This document shows, one piece after another, positions 27,805 to 37,084 of a stretch of 64,000 bases of DNA; the stretch's first letter is position 1; every line of letters starts with the position of its first letter. A model generated the notes under the pieces. That model ran no database searches. It saw nothing but the letters and a program-made list of their open reading frames with translations, and was not told where the DNA came from. The stretch is from Microbacterium aurugineum (lineage in GTDB: Bacteria > Actinomycetota > Actinomycetes > Actinomycetales > Microbacteriaceae), in the NCBI RefSeq assembly GCF_023101205.1, contig NZ_CP078078.1, positions 1,798,001-1,862,000 on the forward strand. Reading direction: 5' to 3'. A program made the translations under genes and the position numbers.

Positions 27805-28489
27805 GCGCGCTGAGCGTGCGCCAGGCGCTGAGGGCGGCCGCCATCTCCGCGGTCTTCTTGCTGCTGCCGGTGCCGGTCATGGTCACGTCACCGACCACGA
27901 CGGTCGCCGTGAAACGACGGTCATGATCGGGACCGCTCGCCTCGATCGAGTACTGGGGCGGCGTCGCACCGACGCGGGCGGCGAGTTCCTGCAGACTCGT
28001 CTTGGGATCCATCGCCGCGCCGTAGCGCTCCGGATCGGCGAGCAGTGGCTTCGTGAGACGCAGGACGAGTTCCGTGGCCGCATCCGGTCCTGCGGAGAGA
28101 TAGGTGGCCCCGATCACCGCTTCCATGGTGTCGGCGAGGATCGAATCCTTATCGCGACCACCGGTCTGCTCTTCTCCGCGTCCGAGCAACAGGTGACTGC
28201 CGAGATCGATCCCCCGCGCCACCTCTGCAAGCGCGACGGTCGAGACGACGCTCGCACGTCGCTTCGCCAGCTCGCCCTCGTCGAGGTCCGGGTGCGTGGT
28301 GAACAGCATGACGGTCACCGCCTGCCCGAGCACCGAGTCGCCGAGGAACTCCAGGCGCTCGTTGTGCGGTATCCCGCCGTGCTCATACGCGTAGGAGCGG
28401 TGGGTGAGGGCCAACCCCAGAAGCTCCGCGTCGATCTCGACGCGGAGCTTATCTGGGAGAGGTCTCGTCCCCCCGGGGACCTCCGTCAC
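27797..28489 (-). CDS. rnc: Ribonuclease III
   Basis: Double-strand RNA endonuclease for rRNA processing and mRNA decay. The catalytic signature [14 protein letters not shown] is at about residues 42-55, the second acidic site is [15 protein letters not shown], and the C-terminal dsRNA-binding domain runs from [14 protein letters not shown] to AALSAWRTL. Length is 230 aa from GTG 28489, 10 nt after rpmF. It is part of the rpmF-rnc-mutM unit. Confidence 0.97.
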   Translation of the reverse strand: MTEVPGGTRPLPDKLRVEIDAELLGLALTHRSYAYEHGGIPHNERLEFLGDSVLGQAVTVMLFTTHPDLDEGELAKRRASVVSTVALAEVARGIDLGSHLLLGRGEEQTGGRDKDSILADTMEAVIGATYLSAGPDAATELVLRLTKPLLADPERYGAAMDPKTSLQELAARVGATPPQYSIEASGPDHDRRFTATVVVGDVTMTGTGSSKKTAEMAAALSAWRTLSARA

Positions 28490-28499
28490 GGTACGCGAC

Positions 28500-28709
28500 T
28501 CAGACGTCGGCGACCTTGCGGCCCTTGTACTCCAGGAAGAGCTCGGTGCCCTGCGAGTCGGTGACGACCTTCGCCTGGTGCGGACGGCTGTAGACGACCT
28601 GACCGTTCTCGATGGTCTTGACGAGGGCGACGGGAGCCGCCTTCCACTGCGCGCGGCGCGAGCGGGTGTTCGAACGGGAAACCTTGCGCTTCGGGGGGTT
28701 ACCAGCCAT
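28500..28709 (-). CDS. rpmF: 50S ribosomal protein L32
   Basis: A 69-aa basic ribosomal protein beginning [24 protein letters not shown]. It lacks the four zinc-ligand cysteines of the C+ form, so this is the zinc-independent (C-) type. It follows the DUF177 gene by 2 nt, a widely conserved pair. Confidence 0.95.
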   Translation of the reverse strand: MAGNPPKRKVSRSNTRSRRAQWKAAPVALVKTIENGQVVYSRPHQAKVVTDSQGTELFLEYKGRKVADV

Positions 28710-28711
28710 GA

Positions 28712-29260
28712 CTAGCTCTCTTCTTTCTCGGCGGCGCGAAATTCTTCCGCGCCGTCTTGGTCTGTGATGTTCTGGAGCGCACTCCATCGAGGATCGATGG
28801 GAGCCACCTGCTCCGTTCCGGTGTTCACGGCCAGTCGCTCACCCGTTTTCGGGTCGAGACCCGGGCAATCCGGCTGACACACCGGCTGAAAAGGAAGCGA
28901 CAATACGGCCGCATCCCTGACGAGAGTTTCAAGATCCACGTGGTCGTCTTGAACCTCGAAGTCAGTTTCTTCCTCACCAGGATACGCGAAAAGCTCCTGG
29001 AACTCGACTTCGACGGGCCGGGTGATGTCGATCAGGCATCTGCCGCAGACGCCGACGTATTCTGCATCGGCGGTTCCGGACACGAGAATCCCCTCGTGAA
29101 CGGACTCCAGCCGCACATCGAGGGCCATCTCGGAGCCTGCTTCGAACGTCACGATGCCCTCGCCCCATGCCTCTTTGAGAGCCACGGAGAACTCGTGTTC
29201 ACGCATCTCCCCCGGTCGCCGGACGATGTCGCGGACGGGGAGCACGAAGGGACCGTTCAT
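28712..29260 (-). CDS. yceD: YceD/DUF177 family protein (23S rRNA accumulation)
   Basis: A 182-aa protein starting MNGPFVLPVRDIVRRPGEMREHEF; a longer in-frame ATG at 29272 adds four residues. Family members have Cys pairs, seen here as VCGRCLIDI and VCQPDCPGLDP, probably a metal site. DUF177 proteins are linked genetically to 23S rRNA and L32 and are nearly always next to rpmF, as here. Confidence 0.9.
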   Translation of the reverse strand: MNGPFVLPVRDIVRRPGEMREHEFSVALKEAWGEGIVTFEAGSEMALDVRLESVHEGILVSGTADAEYVGVCGRCLIDITRPVEVEFQELFAYPGEEETDFEVQDDHVDLETLVRDAAVLSLPFQPVCQPDCPGLDPKTGERLAVNTGTEQVAPIDPRWSALQNITDQDGAEEFRAAEKEES

Positions 29261-29331
29261 TCGAGAGCGCACTCCGCCATGCTACCCGGGTCGCCCCAGG
29301 GTCGCGCCGAGCCCGTACTCAGGAACGGCGG

Positions 29332-29829
29332 TCAGATTCCGCGGGCCCCCGTGTCGAGGAAGTCTGCAACCGCCGGCGGAACGAACGGTGCGACGTCACC
29401 GCCGAGCGAGGCGACCTGACGCACCAGGGAGCTCGAGACCATCGCATGCGAGGGATCGGGCAGCAGGAACACGGTCTCGATGCCGGCGAGGTGCCGATTG
29501 ACGATCGCCATCGGGGACTCGTACGCGACGTCGATCTGGGAGCGGATGCCCTTCACGAGCACACCGGCGCCGACATCGCGCGCATAGTCGACCAGCAGAC
29601 CCATGGTCCATGACCCGATCACGATGTTCCCCGACATCCCGTCGTCGGCGATCGAACGCTCCAGCAGCGACAGGCGCTGTGCGATCGGGAGCATCGCCTC
29701 CTTGCCCGGGTTGTGCACCACGAGCACGTGCAGCTCGTCGTACAGGGCCGCGGCCCGACGGATCACATCGAGATGACCCAGGGTCGGCGGATCGAAGGAA
29801 CCCGGGACGACGGCGATCCTGCTGCTCAT
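29332..29829 (-). CDS. coaD: Phosphopantetheine adenylyltransferase
   Basis: Penultimate step of coenzyme A synthesis: 4'-phosphopantetheine plus ATP gives dephospho-CoA. The nucleotidyltransferase motif is [14 protein letters not shown] at about residues 10-23, with [24 protein letters not shown] in the active site and [15 protein letters not shown] near the end. Length is 165 aa. It lies 30 nt after recG on the same strand, a standard actinobacterial order. Confidence 0.97.
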   Translation of the reverse strand: MSSRIAVVPGSFDPPTLGHLDVIRRAAALYDELHVLVVHNPGKEAMLPIAQRLSLLERSIADDGMSGNIVIGSWTMGLLVDYARDVGAGVLVKGIRSQIDVAYESPMAIVNRHLAGIETVFLLPDPSHAMVSSSLVRQVASLGGDVAPFVPPAVADFLDTGARGI

Positions 29830-29859
29830 GCCACCAGCCTAGGGCACCTCGCGCGCACC

Positions 29860-32034
29860 TCAGTTCTTCGCGAGCGCCGCACGGTCCTCGTCACTCACCC
29901 GGCGGGCGATGGCCTTACGCAGGCCCGGATGCGCCTCGAGAGCGGGGTCTGCAACGAGGATCGTCTCGGCCAGTTCACGCGCTCGGGTGATGAGACCCGC
30001 ATCCTTCACGACACGGAGAAGCTTCAGCGAGGAACGCACGCCGGCTTGTGCCGCGCCGAGCACATCTCCCTCGCCGCGCAGTTCCAGATCGACCTCCGCC
30101 AGAGCGAAACCGTCGAGCGTCGCCGCGACCGCGTCGACGCGTTCTCGCGCGAGGGACCCGGATTCCGCTTCCGTGACCAGCAAGCAGAGACCAGGCACGC
30201 CGCCACGGCCGACGCGCCCTCGCAGCTGATGCAGCTGGGACACACCGAACCTGTCGGCATCGAGCACGATCATCGTCGATGCATTCGGCACATCGACGCC
30301 GACCTCGATGACCGTGGTCGCCAGGAGCAGATCGATGTCACCGCGCGCGAACGCCTGCATCACCGCATCCTTCTCTTCCGAAGGCATCCGGCCGTGGAGC
30401 ACGGCACGACGGATCCCGCCGAGCGTCGGATGCGTCGCCAGCGCCTCATCGAGCTGCACCACCCCCCACCGGGGGCCGGAGGCCCCATCGGGGGCGAGAG
30501 GCGGCTGCTCACCGGCCTCCGCGGTCTTCTTGGCGGTATCGATCGCGGCGCACACGGCGAAGACCTGGCGGCCCTGCGCGATCTCCTCTGCCGCGCGCTC
30601 CCAGACCCGGTTGAACCATCCCGGGTGCTCGGCCAGCGGTGCCACGAAGGACTCGATGCCTGCGCGGCCGGCCGGCATCGTCCGGATGACCGAGGTGTCG
30701 AGGTCGCCGAACACCGTCATCGCCACCGTTCGCGGGATCGGCGTCGCCGTGAGGACCAGTGCGTGCGGACTCGACCCCTTGGCGCGAAGTGCCTCACGCT
30801 GTTCGACGCCGAAGCGGTGCTGCTCGTCCACCACCACGAGGCCGAGATCGGCGAAGGTGGTCTTCTCCCCCAGCAAGGCGTGCGTGCCGACCACGATGAG
30901 CGCCTGACCCGAGGCGACCCGGAGGGCGGCCTTGCGTCTCTCGGCAGCGGGAAGCTGCCCGGTCAGCAGCGTGGGCATCAGCAGCGGTGCCAGTTCCGGG
31001 CCCAGCATCTTCGCGATCGAACGCAGATGTTGGCCGGCCAGAACTTCAGTGGGGGCGATCAGAGCGGCCTGGCCTCCGCTCTCGGCGACCTGCAGCATCG
31101 CCCGCAGCGCGACGAGGGTCTTACCCGAACCGACCTCACCCTGGACGAGCCGGTTCATCGGCCAGGATCCGATCAGGTCGGCCGCGATCTGCGCGCCGAC
31201 CGTCTCCTGATCGGGCGTCAGCGTGTAGGGCATCGCCGCGTCGAAGCGCTCCAGGAGTCCGCCGGGACCGGCTGGACGGGCCGTCGCCGAGAGCGCCCGG
31301 ACCGCATCCCGCTGCTGCAGGAGCGCCGTCTGCAAAGTGAGAGCCTCATGCATCCGGAGAGTGCGGACCGCCGGATCGATGTCGTTGCGCGTCCGCGGGC
31401 GGTGGATACGTTCGAGCGCCTCGCCGGCCGTGAGCAGCTCTTCGCTCTCGCGGATGTCCTTCGTCAGCGGGTCGGGCACCTCGGCGAGGTCGTCCAGCAC
31501 CCGTCCGATGAGCCGGGCGATCTGCCAGGTCTGGATCGTCGAGGTGGCCGGATAGATCGGGATGGGAACAGCCGCACGCGCGTCTGCGCTCCGCCGCGCG
31601 GAGTCTTCATCGTCGAAGAGCTCGTACTCCGGATGCGCGAACTGCGTCACTCCGTTGAACTCTCCGACCTTTCCGGAGAACACTCCCCGCCGTCCGACGG
31701 CGAGATCTTTGGAGCGCCATTCGGCTGCCCCGACGTTCTTCGCGAAGAACGTAAGCGACATGCGTCCGATGCCGTCTCCGATCACGACGTCGACCATGGC
31801 TCCCGGACGGTTGCGCATGCGCCGGAAGCTCGAGGAGAGCACCTCTGCCACGATGGTCACCGTCTCTCCGAGCGGCAGATCACGGATCGGGGTGAGCTCA
31901 CCCGGGTCGGCGTACCGGCGCGGGTAGTGCGCCAGGAGGTCACCGACGCTCCGCATGGCGAACGCACGACCGAGCGTCTTGGCAGACGCCGCGCCGAGCG
32001 CATCCTCCAGCGACGAATCGAGCGAGAGCGACAT
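29860..32034 (-). CDS. recG: ATP-dependent DNA helicase RecG
   Basis: Branch-migrating helicase that reverses stalled forks and processes Holliday junctions. An OB-fold wedge domain lies at about residues 45-150 (TIVAEVLSSSFRRMRNRPGAMVDVVIGDG). Walker A GEVGSGKTLVAL is at about 299-310, the DExH box reads VVVDEQHRFGVEQR, and motif VI is QLRGRVGRGG. Length is 724 aa. It is divergent from rsmD. Confidence 0.97.
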   Translation of the reverse strand: MSLSLDSSLEDALGAASAKTLGRAFAMRSVGDLLAHYPRRYADPGELTPIRDLPLGETVTIVAEVLSSSFRRMRNRPGAMVDVVIGDGIGRMSLTFFAKNVGAAEWRSKDLAVGRRGVFSGKVGEFNGVTQFAHPEYELFDDEDSARRSADARAAVPIPIYPATSTIQTWQIARLIGRVLDDLAEVPDPLTKDIRESEELLTAGEALERIHRPRTRNDIDPAVRTLRMHEALTLQTALLQQRDAVRALSATARPAGPGGLLERFDAAMPYTLTPDQETVGAQIAADLIGSWPMNRLVQGEVGSGKTLVALRAMLQVAESGGQAALIAPTEVLAGQHLRSIAKMLGPELAPLLMPTLLTGQLPAAERRKAALRVASGQALIVVGTHALLGEKTTFADLGLVVVDEQHRFGVEQREALRAKGSSPHALVLTATPIPRTVAMTVFGDLDTSVIRTMPAGRAGIESFVAPLAEHPGWFNRVWERAAEEIAQGRQVFAVCAAIDTAKKTAEAGEQPPLAPDGASGPRWGVVQLDEALATHPTLGGIRRAVLHGRMPSEEKDAVMQAFARGDIDLLLATTVIEVGVDVPNASTMIVLDADRFGVSQLHQLRGRVGRGGVPGLCLLVTEAESGSLARERVDAVAATLDGFALAEVDLELRGEGDVLGAAQAGVRSSLKLLRVVKDAGLITRARELAETILVADPALEAHPGLRKAIARRVSDEDRAALAKN

Positions 32035-32095
32035 GCTCCGAGTCTAGGGAACCCGACCGACACCGGCCGTACCCCGGCTGTCGTATCGTGAACGG

Positions 32096-32713
32096 GTGAC
32101 GAGGATCATCGCGGGCAGAGCCAGGGGCACTCGACTCGAAGTACCCGGTGCGGGAACGCGCCCCACCAGCGACCGTGTGCGTGAGTCGCTCTTCGGCGCA
32201 CTCGAGTCACTGAGTGCCATCGACGGAGCCCGGGTCCTCGACCTGTATGCAGGATCCGGTGCTCTCGGCCTCGAGTCGCTGAGCCGGGGCGCGGCGTCGG
32301 CGGAGTTCGTGGAGCGCGGACGACAGGCTGCCGCGATCGTGCGCCGCAATGCCGCGGCCGTGGCGAAGGCCGGCGGCATGGCGCCGGGCCATGTGCACGA
32401 GGGCGCGGTCCGCACGTTCCTGCAGCGGGCGACCGGCCCCTTCGATCTGGTCTTCAGCGATCCGCCGTACGACCTCGACGATGCCGCGATGACAGCGGAT
32501 CTCGTCGCGCTCGCGCCGCTCCTGTCCCCCGATGCCGTCGTCGTGGTCGAACGTGCACGCCGATCCACGCCACCGGACTTTCCCGCCGCCGGCCTCGACC
32601 TGTTCCGGGAGAAGACCTACGGCGACACCGCACTCTGGTGGGCCGAGCCCCGGGCGGACGACGAGCCGAAGAAGTCCGACGCTCAGCCCGAGACCGAGTC
32701 CCAGTCGCGATAG
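32096..32713 (+). CDS. rsmD: 16S rRNA (guanine966-N2)-methyltransferase
   Basis: Methylates 16S rRNA in the assembled 30S. The N-terminus MTRIIAGRARGTRLEVPGAGTRPTSDRVRESLF is diagnostic. The SAM motif is LDLYAGSGALGLESLSRGA (about residues 45-63) and the catalytic motif FSDPPYDL. The polar C-terminal tail (about 20 residues after WWAEP) overlaps the 3' end of the convergent thiL gene by 31 nt. Start GTG 32096. Length 205 aa. Confidence 0.95.
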   Translation: MTRIIAGRARGTRLEVPGAGTRPTSDRVRESLFGALESLSAIDGARVLDLYAGSGALGLESLSRGAASAEFVERGRQAAAIVRRNAAAVAKAGGMAPGHVHEGAVRTFLQRATGPFDLVFSDPPYDLDDAAMTADLVALAPLLSPDAVVVVERARRSTPPDFPAAGLDLFREKTYGDTALWWAEPRADDEPKKSDAQPETESQSR

Positions 32714-33678
32714 GGGTCCCACCCGCTGACCTCGACCGGCGAACCGTCGCACAGCAGGTCCTCCTCGCCGCGCGGAAGCACCCGTCCGATCGCACGGAAG
32801 CCCGGCGGAAGCGCATCCGCGGGGAAAGTCGCGAGCAGCGCATGGTCCTCGCCACCGGCGATCGCACGCTCGGGGTCATCACCGAGTGTCTCGCGGTCGA
32901 GCGCGATGGTGACCTCGGAGGCCGCAGCCATCCGCCGGGCGTCGAGGGCGAGCCCGTCCGACACATCCATCATCGCGCTGGCGCCGGCCGATGCTGCGAC
33001 CGCACCGAGTCCGATCGGCGGAGAGGGGCGCAATTGCGCGGCCACCGCCGCGCTCTCCCCTGCGGCGAGCATCGCCGGGTCGACCGCCACCGGCACGTCT
33101 CCGTCACGAAAGCGTCCGAACAGCACCGCCAGTCCGTGAGCGGCGTGACCGAGTTCTCCCGCCACCGCGACGACGTCGCCAGGACGCGCCCCGCTGCGGG
33201 TCACCGGCGCTCTGCCTTCGAGATCTCCGAGCGCCGTCACAGCGACCGTCAGCACATCCGACACCGTCAGATCCCCTCCGACGACCGCACAACCGGGCGC
33301 GAGGGCGTCACAGGCGTCCCGGAAGCCGTCTGCGAGCCTTTCCACGAAGGAGAGTCGGAGATCGGCGGGCACGGCCAACGCGACGAGGAGTGCCGTCGGA
33401 CGTGCGCCCATCGCAGCGACATCCGCCAGATTCACGGCCGCGGCCTTCCAGCCGAGGTCGTATCCGCTCGACCAGGCAAGGCGGAAGTCGGGTCCGTGCA
33501 CCAGGGTGTCGGTCGTCGCGACCACACTGCCCGAGGGGGTCGCCACGACCGCGGCATCGTCCCCCGGGCCGATGAGGGCGTGCGAGGCGGAAGACGTTCG
33601 GCTCAGGATCGCGTGGAGGATGCGTCCTTCGGAGACATCGCCGAGGCGTGGATCGTCGGCGTCGGGTCGGGAGGGCAT
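32683..33678 (-). CDS. thiL: Thiamine-monophosphate kinase
   Basis: Phosphorylates thiamine monophosphate to the active diphosphate. PurM-like fold marks: LIGPGDDAAVV (about residues 32-42), TTDTLVHGPDFRLAWSSGYDLGWKAAAVNLADVAAMGARPTALLV, VVGGDLTVSD and MDVSDGLALDARRMA. Length is 331 aa from ATG 33678, where family proteins start; the open frame upstream is longer. It is divergent from the DUF3515 lipoprotein gene. Confidence 0.95.
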   Translation of the reverse strand: MPSRPDADDPRLGDVSEGRILHAILSRTSSASHALIGPGDDAAVVATPSGSVVATTDTLVHGPDFRLAWSSGYDLGWKAAAVNLADVAAMGARPTALLVALAVPADLRLSFVERLADGFRDACDALAPGCAVVGGDLTVSDVLTVAVTALGDLEGRAPVTRSGARPGDVVAVAGELGHAAHGLAVLFGRFRDGDVPVAVDPAMLAAGESAAVAAQLRPSPPIGLGAVAASAGASAMMDVSDGLALDARRMAAASEVTIALDRETLGDDPERAIAGGEDHALLATFPADALPPGFRAIGRVLPRGEEDLLCDGSPVEVSGWDPYRDWDSVSG

Positions 33679-33701
33679 GCTGTCAACGGTAGCCTGGAAG
33701 C

Positions 33702-34187
33702 ATGCCTCGTTCCGGTCGCCTCGCTGCCCTCGCAGGCGCGGTGACCCTCTCCGCCGTCCTCTCCGGTTGCGCGACGACCGTGCACCTCGAACCGGCCGAC
33801 GATGCGAACAATCCCGCATGCGCCTCGGTGTCAGTCCTGCTGCCCGACAACGTCGCCGGTCTCGACCGCGTGTGGACGGATGCCCAGGCAACCGGTGCGT
33901 GGGGCGAGCCCACCGCGGTCGCGCTGCGCTGCGGCGTCGAGCCGCCGGCTCCCTCCGCCCTCGTGTGCACCACGCTGGGGGGCGTCGATTGGCTGGTCCT
34001 CGAGCAGGAGGAGGAACGTCAGCGCCTCGTCACCTACGGCCGGGATCCCGCGGTCGAGCTGAACATCCGGCGCGGCGAGCAGATTGACTTCCAGTCGATC
34101 GTGGACTCGATCTCGCAGAGCATCCAGTCCGGGCTCGCCCCGGCCACGGCGAAGTGCACCGATCGGGTCGAGTTCCCCGCGAGCTGA
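33702..34187 (+). CDS. DUF3515 family lipoprotein
   Basis: A 161-aa exported lipoprotein. The signal sequence MPRSGRLAALAGAVTLSAVLSGC ends in the lipobox LSGC, so Cys23 should be lipidated. DUF3515 features are CASVSVLLPDNVAGL, the paired cysteines in VALRCGVEPPAPS and SALVCTTLGGVDWLVLEQ, and VTYGRDPAVEL. The family is actinobacterial, of unknown function, and often lies beside thiL and ddl, as here. It converges on ddl. Confidence 0.88.
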   Translation: MPRSGRLAALAGAVTLSAVLSGCATTVHLEPADDANNPACASVSVLLPDNVAGLDRVWTDAQATGAWGEPTAVALRCGVEPPAPSALVCTTLGGVDWLVLEQEEERQRLVTYGRDPAVELNIRRGEQIDFQSIVDSISQSIQSGLAPATAKCTDRVEFPAS

Positions 34188-34208
34188 TCGCCACGGGGAA
34201 CTCGATGT

Positions 34209-35291
34209 TCAGCGGCGGAGGCCCGCTTCGACCAGCTCGGTGATCAGTTCGCCGTAGCTCAGCCCCGAGGCGACCCAGCATTTCGGGAACATCGAGATCG
34301 GCGTGAAGCCGGGCATCGTGTTCAGCTCGTTGACGACCAACTCGCCCGTCGGGGTCAGGAACATGTCGACCCGGGCGAGTCCCCGGCCGTCCACCGCGTC
34401 GAACGCGCGGATACCCGCCTGCTGGATCGCCGCGGTCTCGGCATCGGTCAGCTCCGCCGGGCACACGACATCGACGCCGTCGCCGCCGAGGTACTTGCCC
34501 TCGAAGTCGTAGAAGCCGCGGGACGTCAGCACGATCTCGCCCGGCAGAGACGCCCGGACCCCGTCGGCGCCCTCGAGGACGGCGACTTCGATCTCGCGAC
34601 CGCTCACGCCGGTCTCGATCAGCACCTTGTCGTCTTCCGCGAAGGCCACGGCCAGCGCGGCGTCGAGCTCGTCCGCGGTGTCGACCTTCGACACGCCCAC
34701 GCTCGAACCGGCGCGCGCCGGCTTCACGAACAGCGGCAGACCGAGCGCGGCGGCACGGCGGCGTACGTCTGCGGCGTCCCCGTCCCATTCCCGGCGGCGC
34801 ACGGTCACCCACGGGGCGACGGCGATGCCCGCGGCCTGGAGGGCGATCTTCATGAAGTGCTTATCCATGCAGAGCGCGGAGTCGAGCACGCCGCCGCCCG
34901 CATACGGGACCTCGAGGGTGTCGAAGTAGCCCTGGATCGTGCCGTCCTCGCCGTGCGGTCCGTGCAGGATGGGCAGCACCACATCGATCTCGCCGAAGCC
35001 TTCGACCGAGCCGTCCGCCTGCACGACGCGCAGTGTGCGGTCACCACCCGGCTCGGGCCACAGCACACGAGTGCCGTTGTCGACGACCTCCGGGAGATGC
35101 GCCGCATCCAGCGGGAACTTCGCGGGATCGTCGTCTTCCAGCACGAATGCACCCTCGCGGGTGATGCCCACCGGGATCACGGCATACCGGTCGCGATCAA
35201 TCGCTCCCAGCACGCCCCCCGCCGTTGCGGAACTGATCGAATGCTCGCTGGAGCGCCCGCCGAAGAGCACCACCACCGTCTGCTTGTCCAT
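34209..35291 (-). CDS. ddl: D-alanine--D-alanine ligase
   Basis: ATP-grasp ligase making the D-Ala-D-Ala terminus of peptidoglycan precursors. Start MDKQTVVVLFGGRSSEHSIS is canonical. The remaining signature regions are LPILHGPHGEDGTIQGYFDTLEVPYAGGGVLDSALCMDKHFMK, FVKPARAGSSVGVSKV and ARVDMFLTPTGELVVNELNTMPGFTPISMFPK. Length is 360 aa. A Tyr-type residue usually linked to D-lactate specificity is not evident. Its first 95 nt lie inside the reading frame of gpsA. Confidence 0.96.
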   Translation of the reverse strand: MDKQTVVVLFGGRSSEHSISSATAGGVLGAIDRDRYAVIPVGITREGAFVLEDDDPAKFPLDAAHLPEVVDNGTRVLWPEPGGDRTLRVVQADGSVEGFGEIDVVLPILHGPHGEDGTIQGYFDTLEVPYAGGGVLDSALCMDKHFMKIALQAAGIAVAPWVTVRRREWDGDAADVRRRAAALGLPLFVKPARAGSSVGVSKVDTADELDAALAVAFAEDDKVLIETGVSGREIEVAVLEGADGVRASLPGEIVLTSRGFYDFEGKYLGGDGVDVVCPAELTDAETAAIQQAGIRAFDAVDGRGLARVDMFLTPTGELVVNELNTMPGFTPISMFPKCWVASGLSYGELITELVEAGLRR

Positions 35292-36330
35292 GGTTGGTCC
35301 TCTCACCCTGCGGGGTGTCGTCGTCCGTCGTCAGGTGGGGTGCGATGTCCCGCGGATCCATCTTGCCGTCGAGCACCATCTTCACCTGCTCGACGATGGG
35401 CATGTCGACCTCGGCTTCGCGTGCGAGCTGCAGGATCGGAGCGACGGAGGCGAGACCTTCCGCCGTCTGCTGCATCTGCTTCACGACGTCCTGGAAGCTG
35501 TACCCCTGGCCGAGCAGGCGTCCCGCCGTGTTGTTCCTGCTCAGCGGCGACTGGCACGTGGCGATCAGGTCGCCGAGACCGGCCAGGCCCTGGAGCGTCT
35601 CCGGATGCGCACCGTTGGCCACCGCGAAGTCCGTCATCTCGACGAGTCCGCGCGTGATGATCGATGCCTTCGTGTTCTCCCCGTACCCGACGCCGTCGAC
35701 GATGCCGATGGCGACCGCGATCAGGTTCTTGAGGACGCCGCCGAACTCCGTGCCGATCACGTCGGTGTTCACGAAGGTGCGGAAATACTGGTTGCGAGCC
35801 GCGCGCGCGACGACATCGGCCGTCTCTTGACTGCGGGAGGAGATCACGGCTGCGGTGGGCTGCTCCCGCGCGATCTCCAGTGCGAGGTTCGGCCCCGATG
35901 CCACGGCGATGCGGTCGGGATCGCAGCGGAGTTCCTGCTGGATCACCTGGCTCATGCGAAGACCCGTGCCGCGTTCGACGCCCTTCATGAGGCTGATGAC
36001 CTTGGTGTCGCTGTCGGCGAGCAACGGGCGCAGCGCCTTCAGGTTCTCGCGGAGCGACTGGCTCGGCACCGACAGGTATACCTGTTCCACGCCGTCGAGC
36101 GATGTCGCGAGTTCGTGGGTGGCCGCCATCGTCCGCGGGAGATTGATGCCCGGGAGGTAGCGTGAATTGCGCTTGGCCTCGTTGATCTCGTGCGCGAGTT
36201 CTGCACGCCGGGCCCACATCGTGACGTGTGCGCCGCCGTCGGCGAGGATCTTGCCGAAGGTCGTCCCCCAGCTGCCGGCGCCGATCACCGTGACGCGCGG
36301 TCCGCTCGGAACGGTTCTCTTAGGAGTCAA
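35197..36330 (-). CDS. gpsA: NAD(P)H-dependent glycerol-3-phosphate dehydrogenase, with extended C-terminus
   Basis: Makes sn-glycerol-3-phosphate for phospholipid synthesis. Rossmann motif VTVIGAGSWGTTFGKILADGG is at about residues 13-33, followed by SLMKGVERGTGLRMSQV, SGPNLALEIA and the catalytic lysine region GGVLKNLIAVAIGIVDGVGYGENTKASII. The family core ends near residue 340 (DIAPHLTTDDD). A further approximately 38 residues, rich in Gly/Arg, run 95 nt into ddl. The start is TTG 36330 with AAGGAGA nine nt upstream, overlapping plsC by 11 nt. Confidence 0.95.
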   Translation of the reverse strand: MTPKRTVPSGPRVTVIGAGSWGTTFGKILADGGAHVTMWARRAELAHEINEAKRNSRYLPGINLPRTMAATHELATSLDGVEQVYLSVPSQSLRENLKALRPLLADSDTKVISLMKGVERGTGLRMSQVIQQELRCDPDRIAVASGPNLALEIAREQPTAAVISSRSQETADVVARAARNQYFRTFVNTDVIGTEFGGVLKNLIAVAIGIVDGVGYGENTKASIITRGLVEMTDFAVANGAHPETLQGLAGLGDLIATCQSPLSRNNTAGRLLGQGYSFQDVVKQMQQTAEGLASVAPILQLAREAEVDMPIVEQVKMVLDGKMDPRDIAPHLTTDDDTPQGERTNHGQADGGGALRRALQRAFDQFRNGGGRAGSD

Positions 36331-37084
36331 GGCGCCCGGTCTCCTTCTGGCCGTGGTTCGCGGGGTTCCATCGCTCCGCCGGGGCCTTCTCGTCTCGAAG
36401 CTCCTCGAGCAGAGCGGTGATGGCGTTCATGAGTCGATCGGTGGCTTCATTGAGGGCAGCAGGCTCGCCCGCACGTTCACGCAGATCCGCGACATCGACC
36501 GGATCTCCGATGAGCACGCGGACCGGCTTGCGCAGCGGCCAGAGGCTGAGACCCTTCTGATAGCGCCCCATGATCGCCTGGGTTCCCCACTGGGCCATCG
36601 GGATCAGCGGGATGCCGTCGGCGAGTGCCAGACGCACCGCGCCCGACTTGCCGCGCATCGGCCACAGCTCGGGATCACGTGTGAGCGTGCCCTCGGGGTA
36701 CACGATCACACCCCGACCGTGCTCGACGAGCTCTTCCGACTGCTTCATCGTCTGCCGAGCGGACGCGGCCGATGAAGTGCGAGCGACCGGGATCATCCCG
36801 GTGCGGCGCAGGAACCAGCCGAGCACCGGCACCCTGAAGAGGCTTTCCTTGGCCATGAAGCGCGGCGCACGACCGGCGCGCCAGACGGCGACGGCGACGA
36901 TGAGCGGATCGAACTCCGAGTAGTGGTTCGGGGCCAGCACGAACGAGCCCTCACGCGGCAGCTTCTCCGCCCCGCGGACGCGGATCTTCGCGATCAGGGA
37001 GACCGGAGGGATCACCAGCGCCGCGAGCGGCCAGAAAATGCTCGGGCGCTTCGTCTCCGATGATCGGGACGCCACTTCGGTCAC
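36320..37084 (-). CDS. plsC: 1-acyl-sn-glycerol-3-phosphate acyltransferase
   Basis: Adds the second acyl chain to form phosphatidate at the membrane. Acyltransferase block I is APNHYSEFDPLIV (NHx4D), block II covers MAKESLFRVPVLGWFLRRTGMIPVAR, block III is VIVYPEGTLTRD and block IV is GIPLIPMAQWG. A hydrophobic segment sits at about residues 16-31. Length is 254 aa. It starts with GTG 37084 overlapping the murA stop (GTGA), and is followed directly by gpsA, which supplies its precursor pathway. Confidence 0.92.
   Translation of the reverse strand: MTEVASRSSETKRPSIFWPLAALVIPPVSLIAKIRVRGAEKLPREGSFVLAPNHYSEFDPLIVAVAVWRAGRAPRFMAKESLFRVPVLGWFLRRTGMIPVARTSSAASARQTMKQSEELVEHGRGVIVYPEGTLTRDPELWPMRGKSGAVRLALADGIPLIPMAQWGTQAIMGRYQKGLSLWPLRKPVRVLIGDPVDVADLRERAGEPAALNEATDRLMNAITALLEELRDEKAPAERWNPANHGQKETGRLDS

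Noticed and set aside
29713..32091. A 792-aa plus-strand frame opposite recG
   Set aside because: Shadow frame rich in Arg/His/Gly; the recG helicase motifs are on the minus strand.
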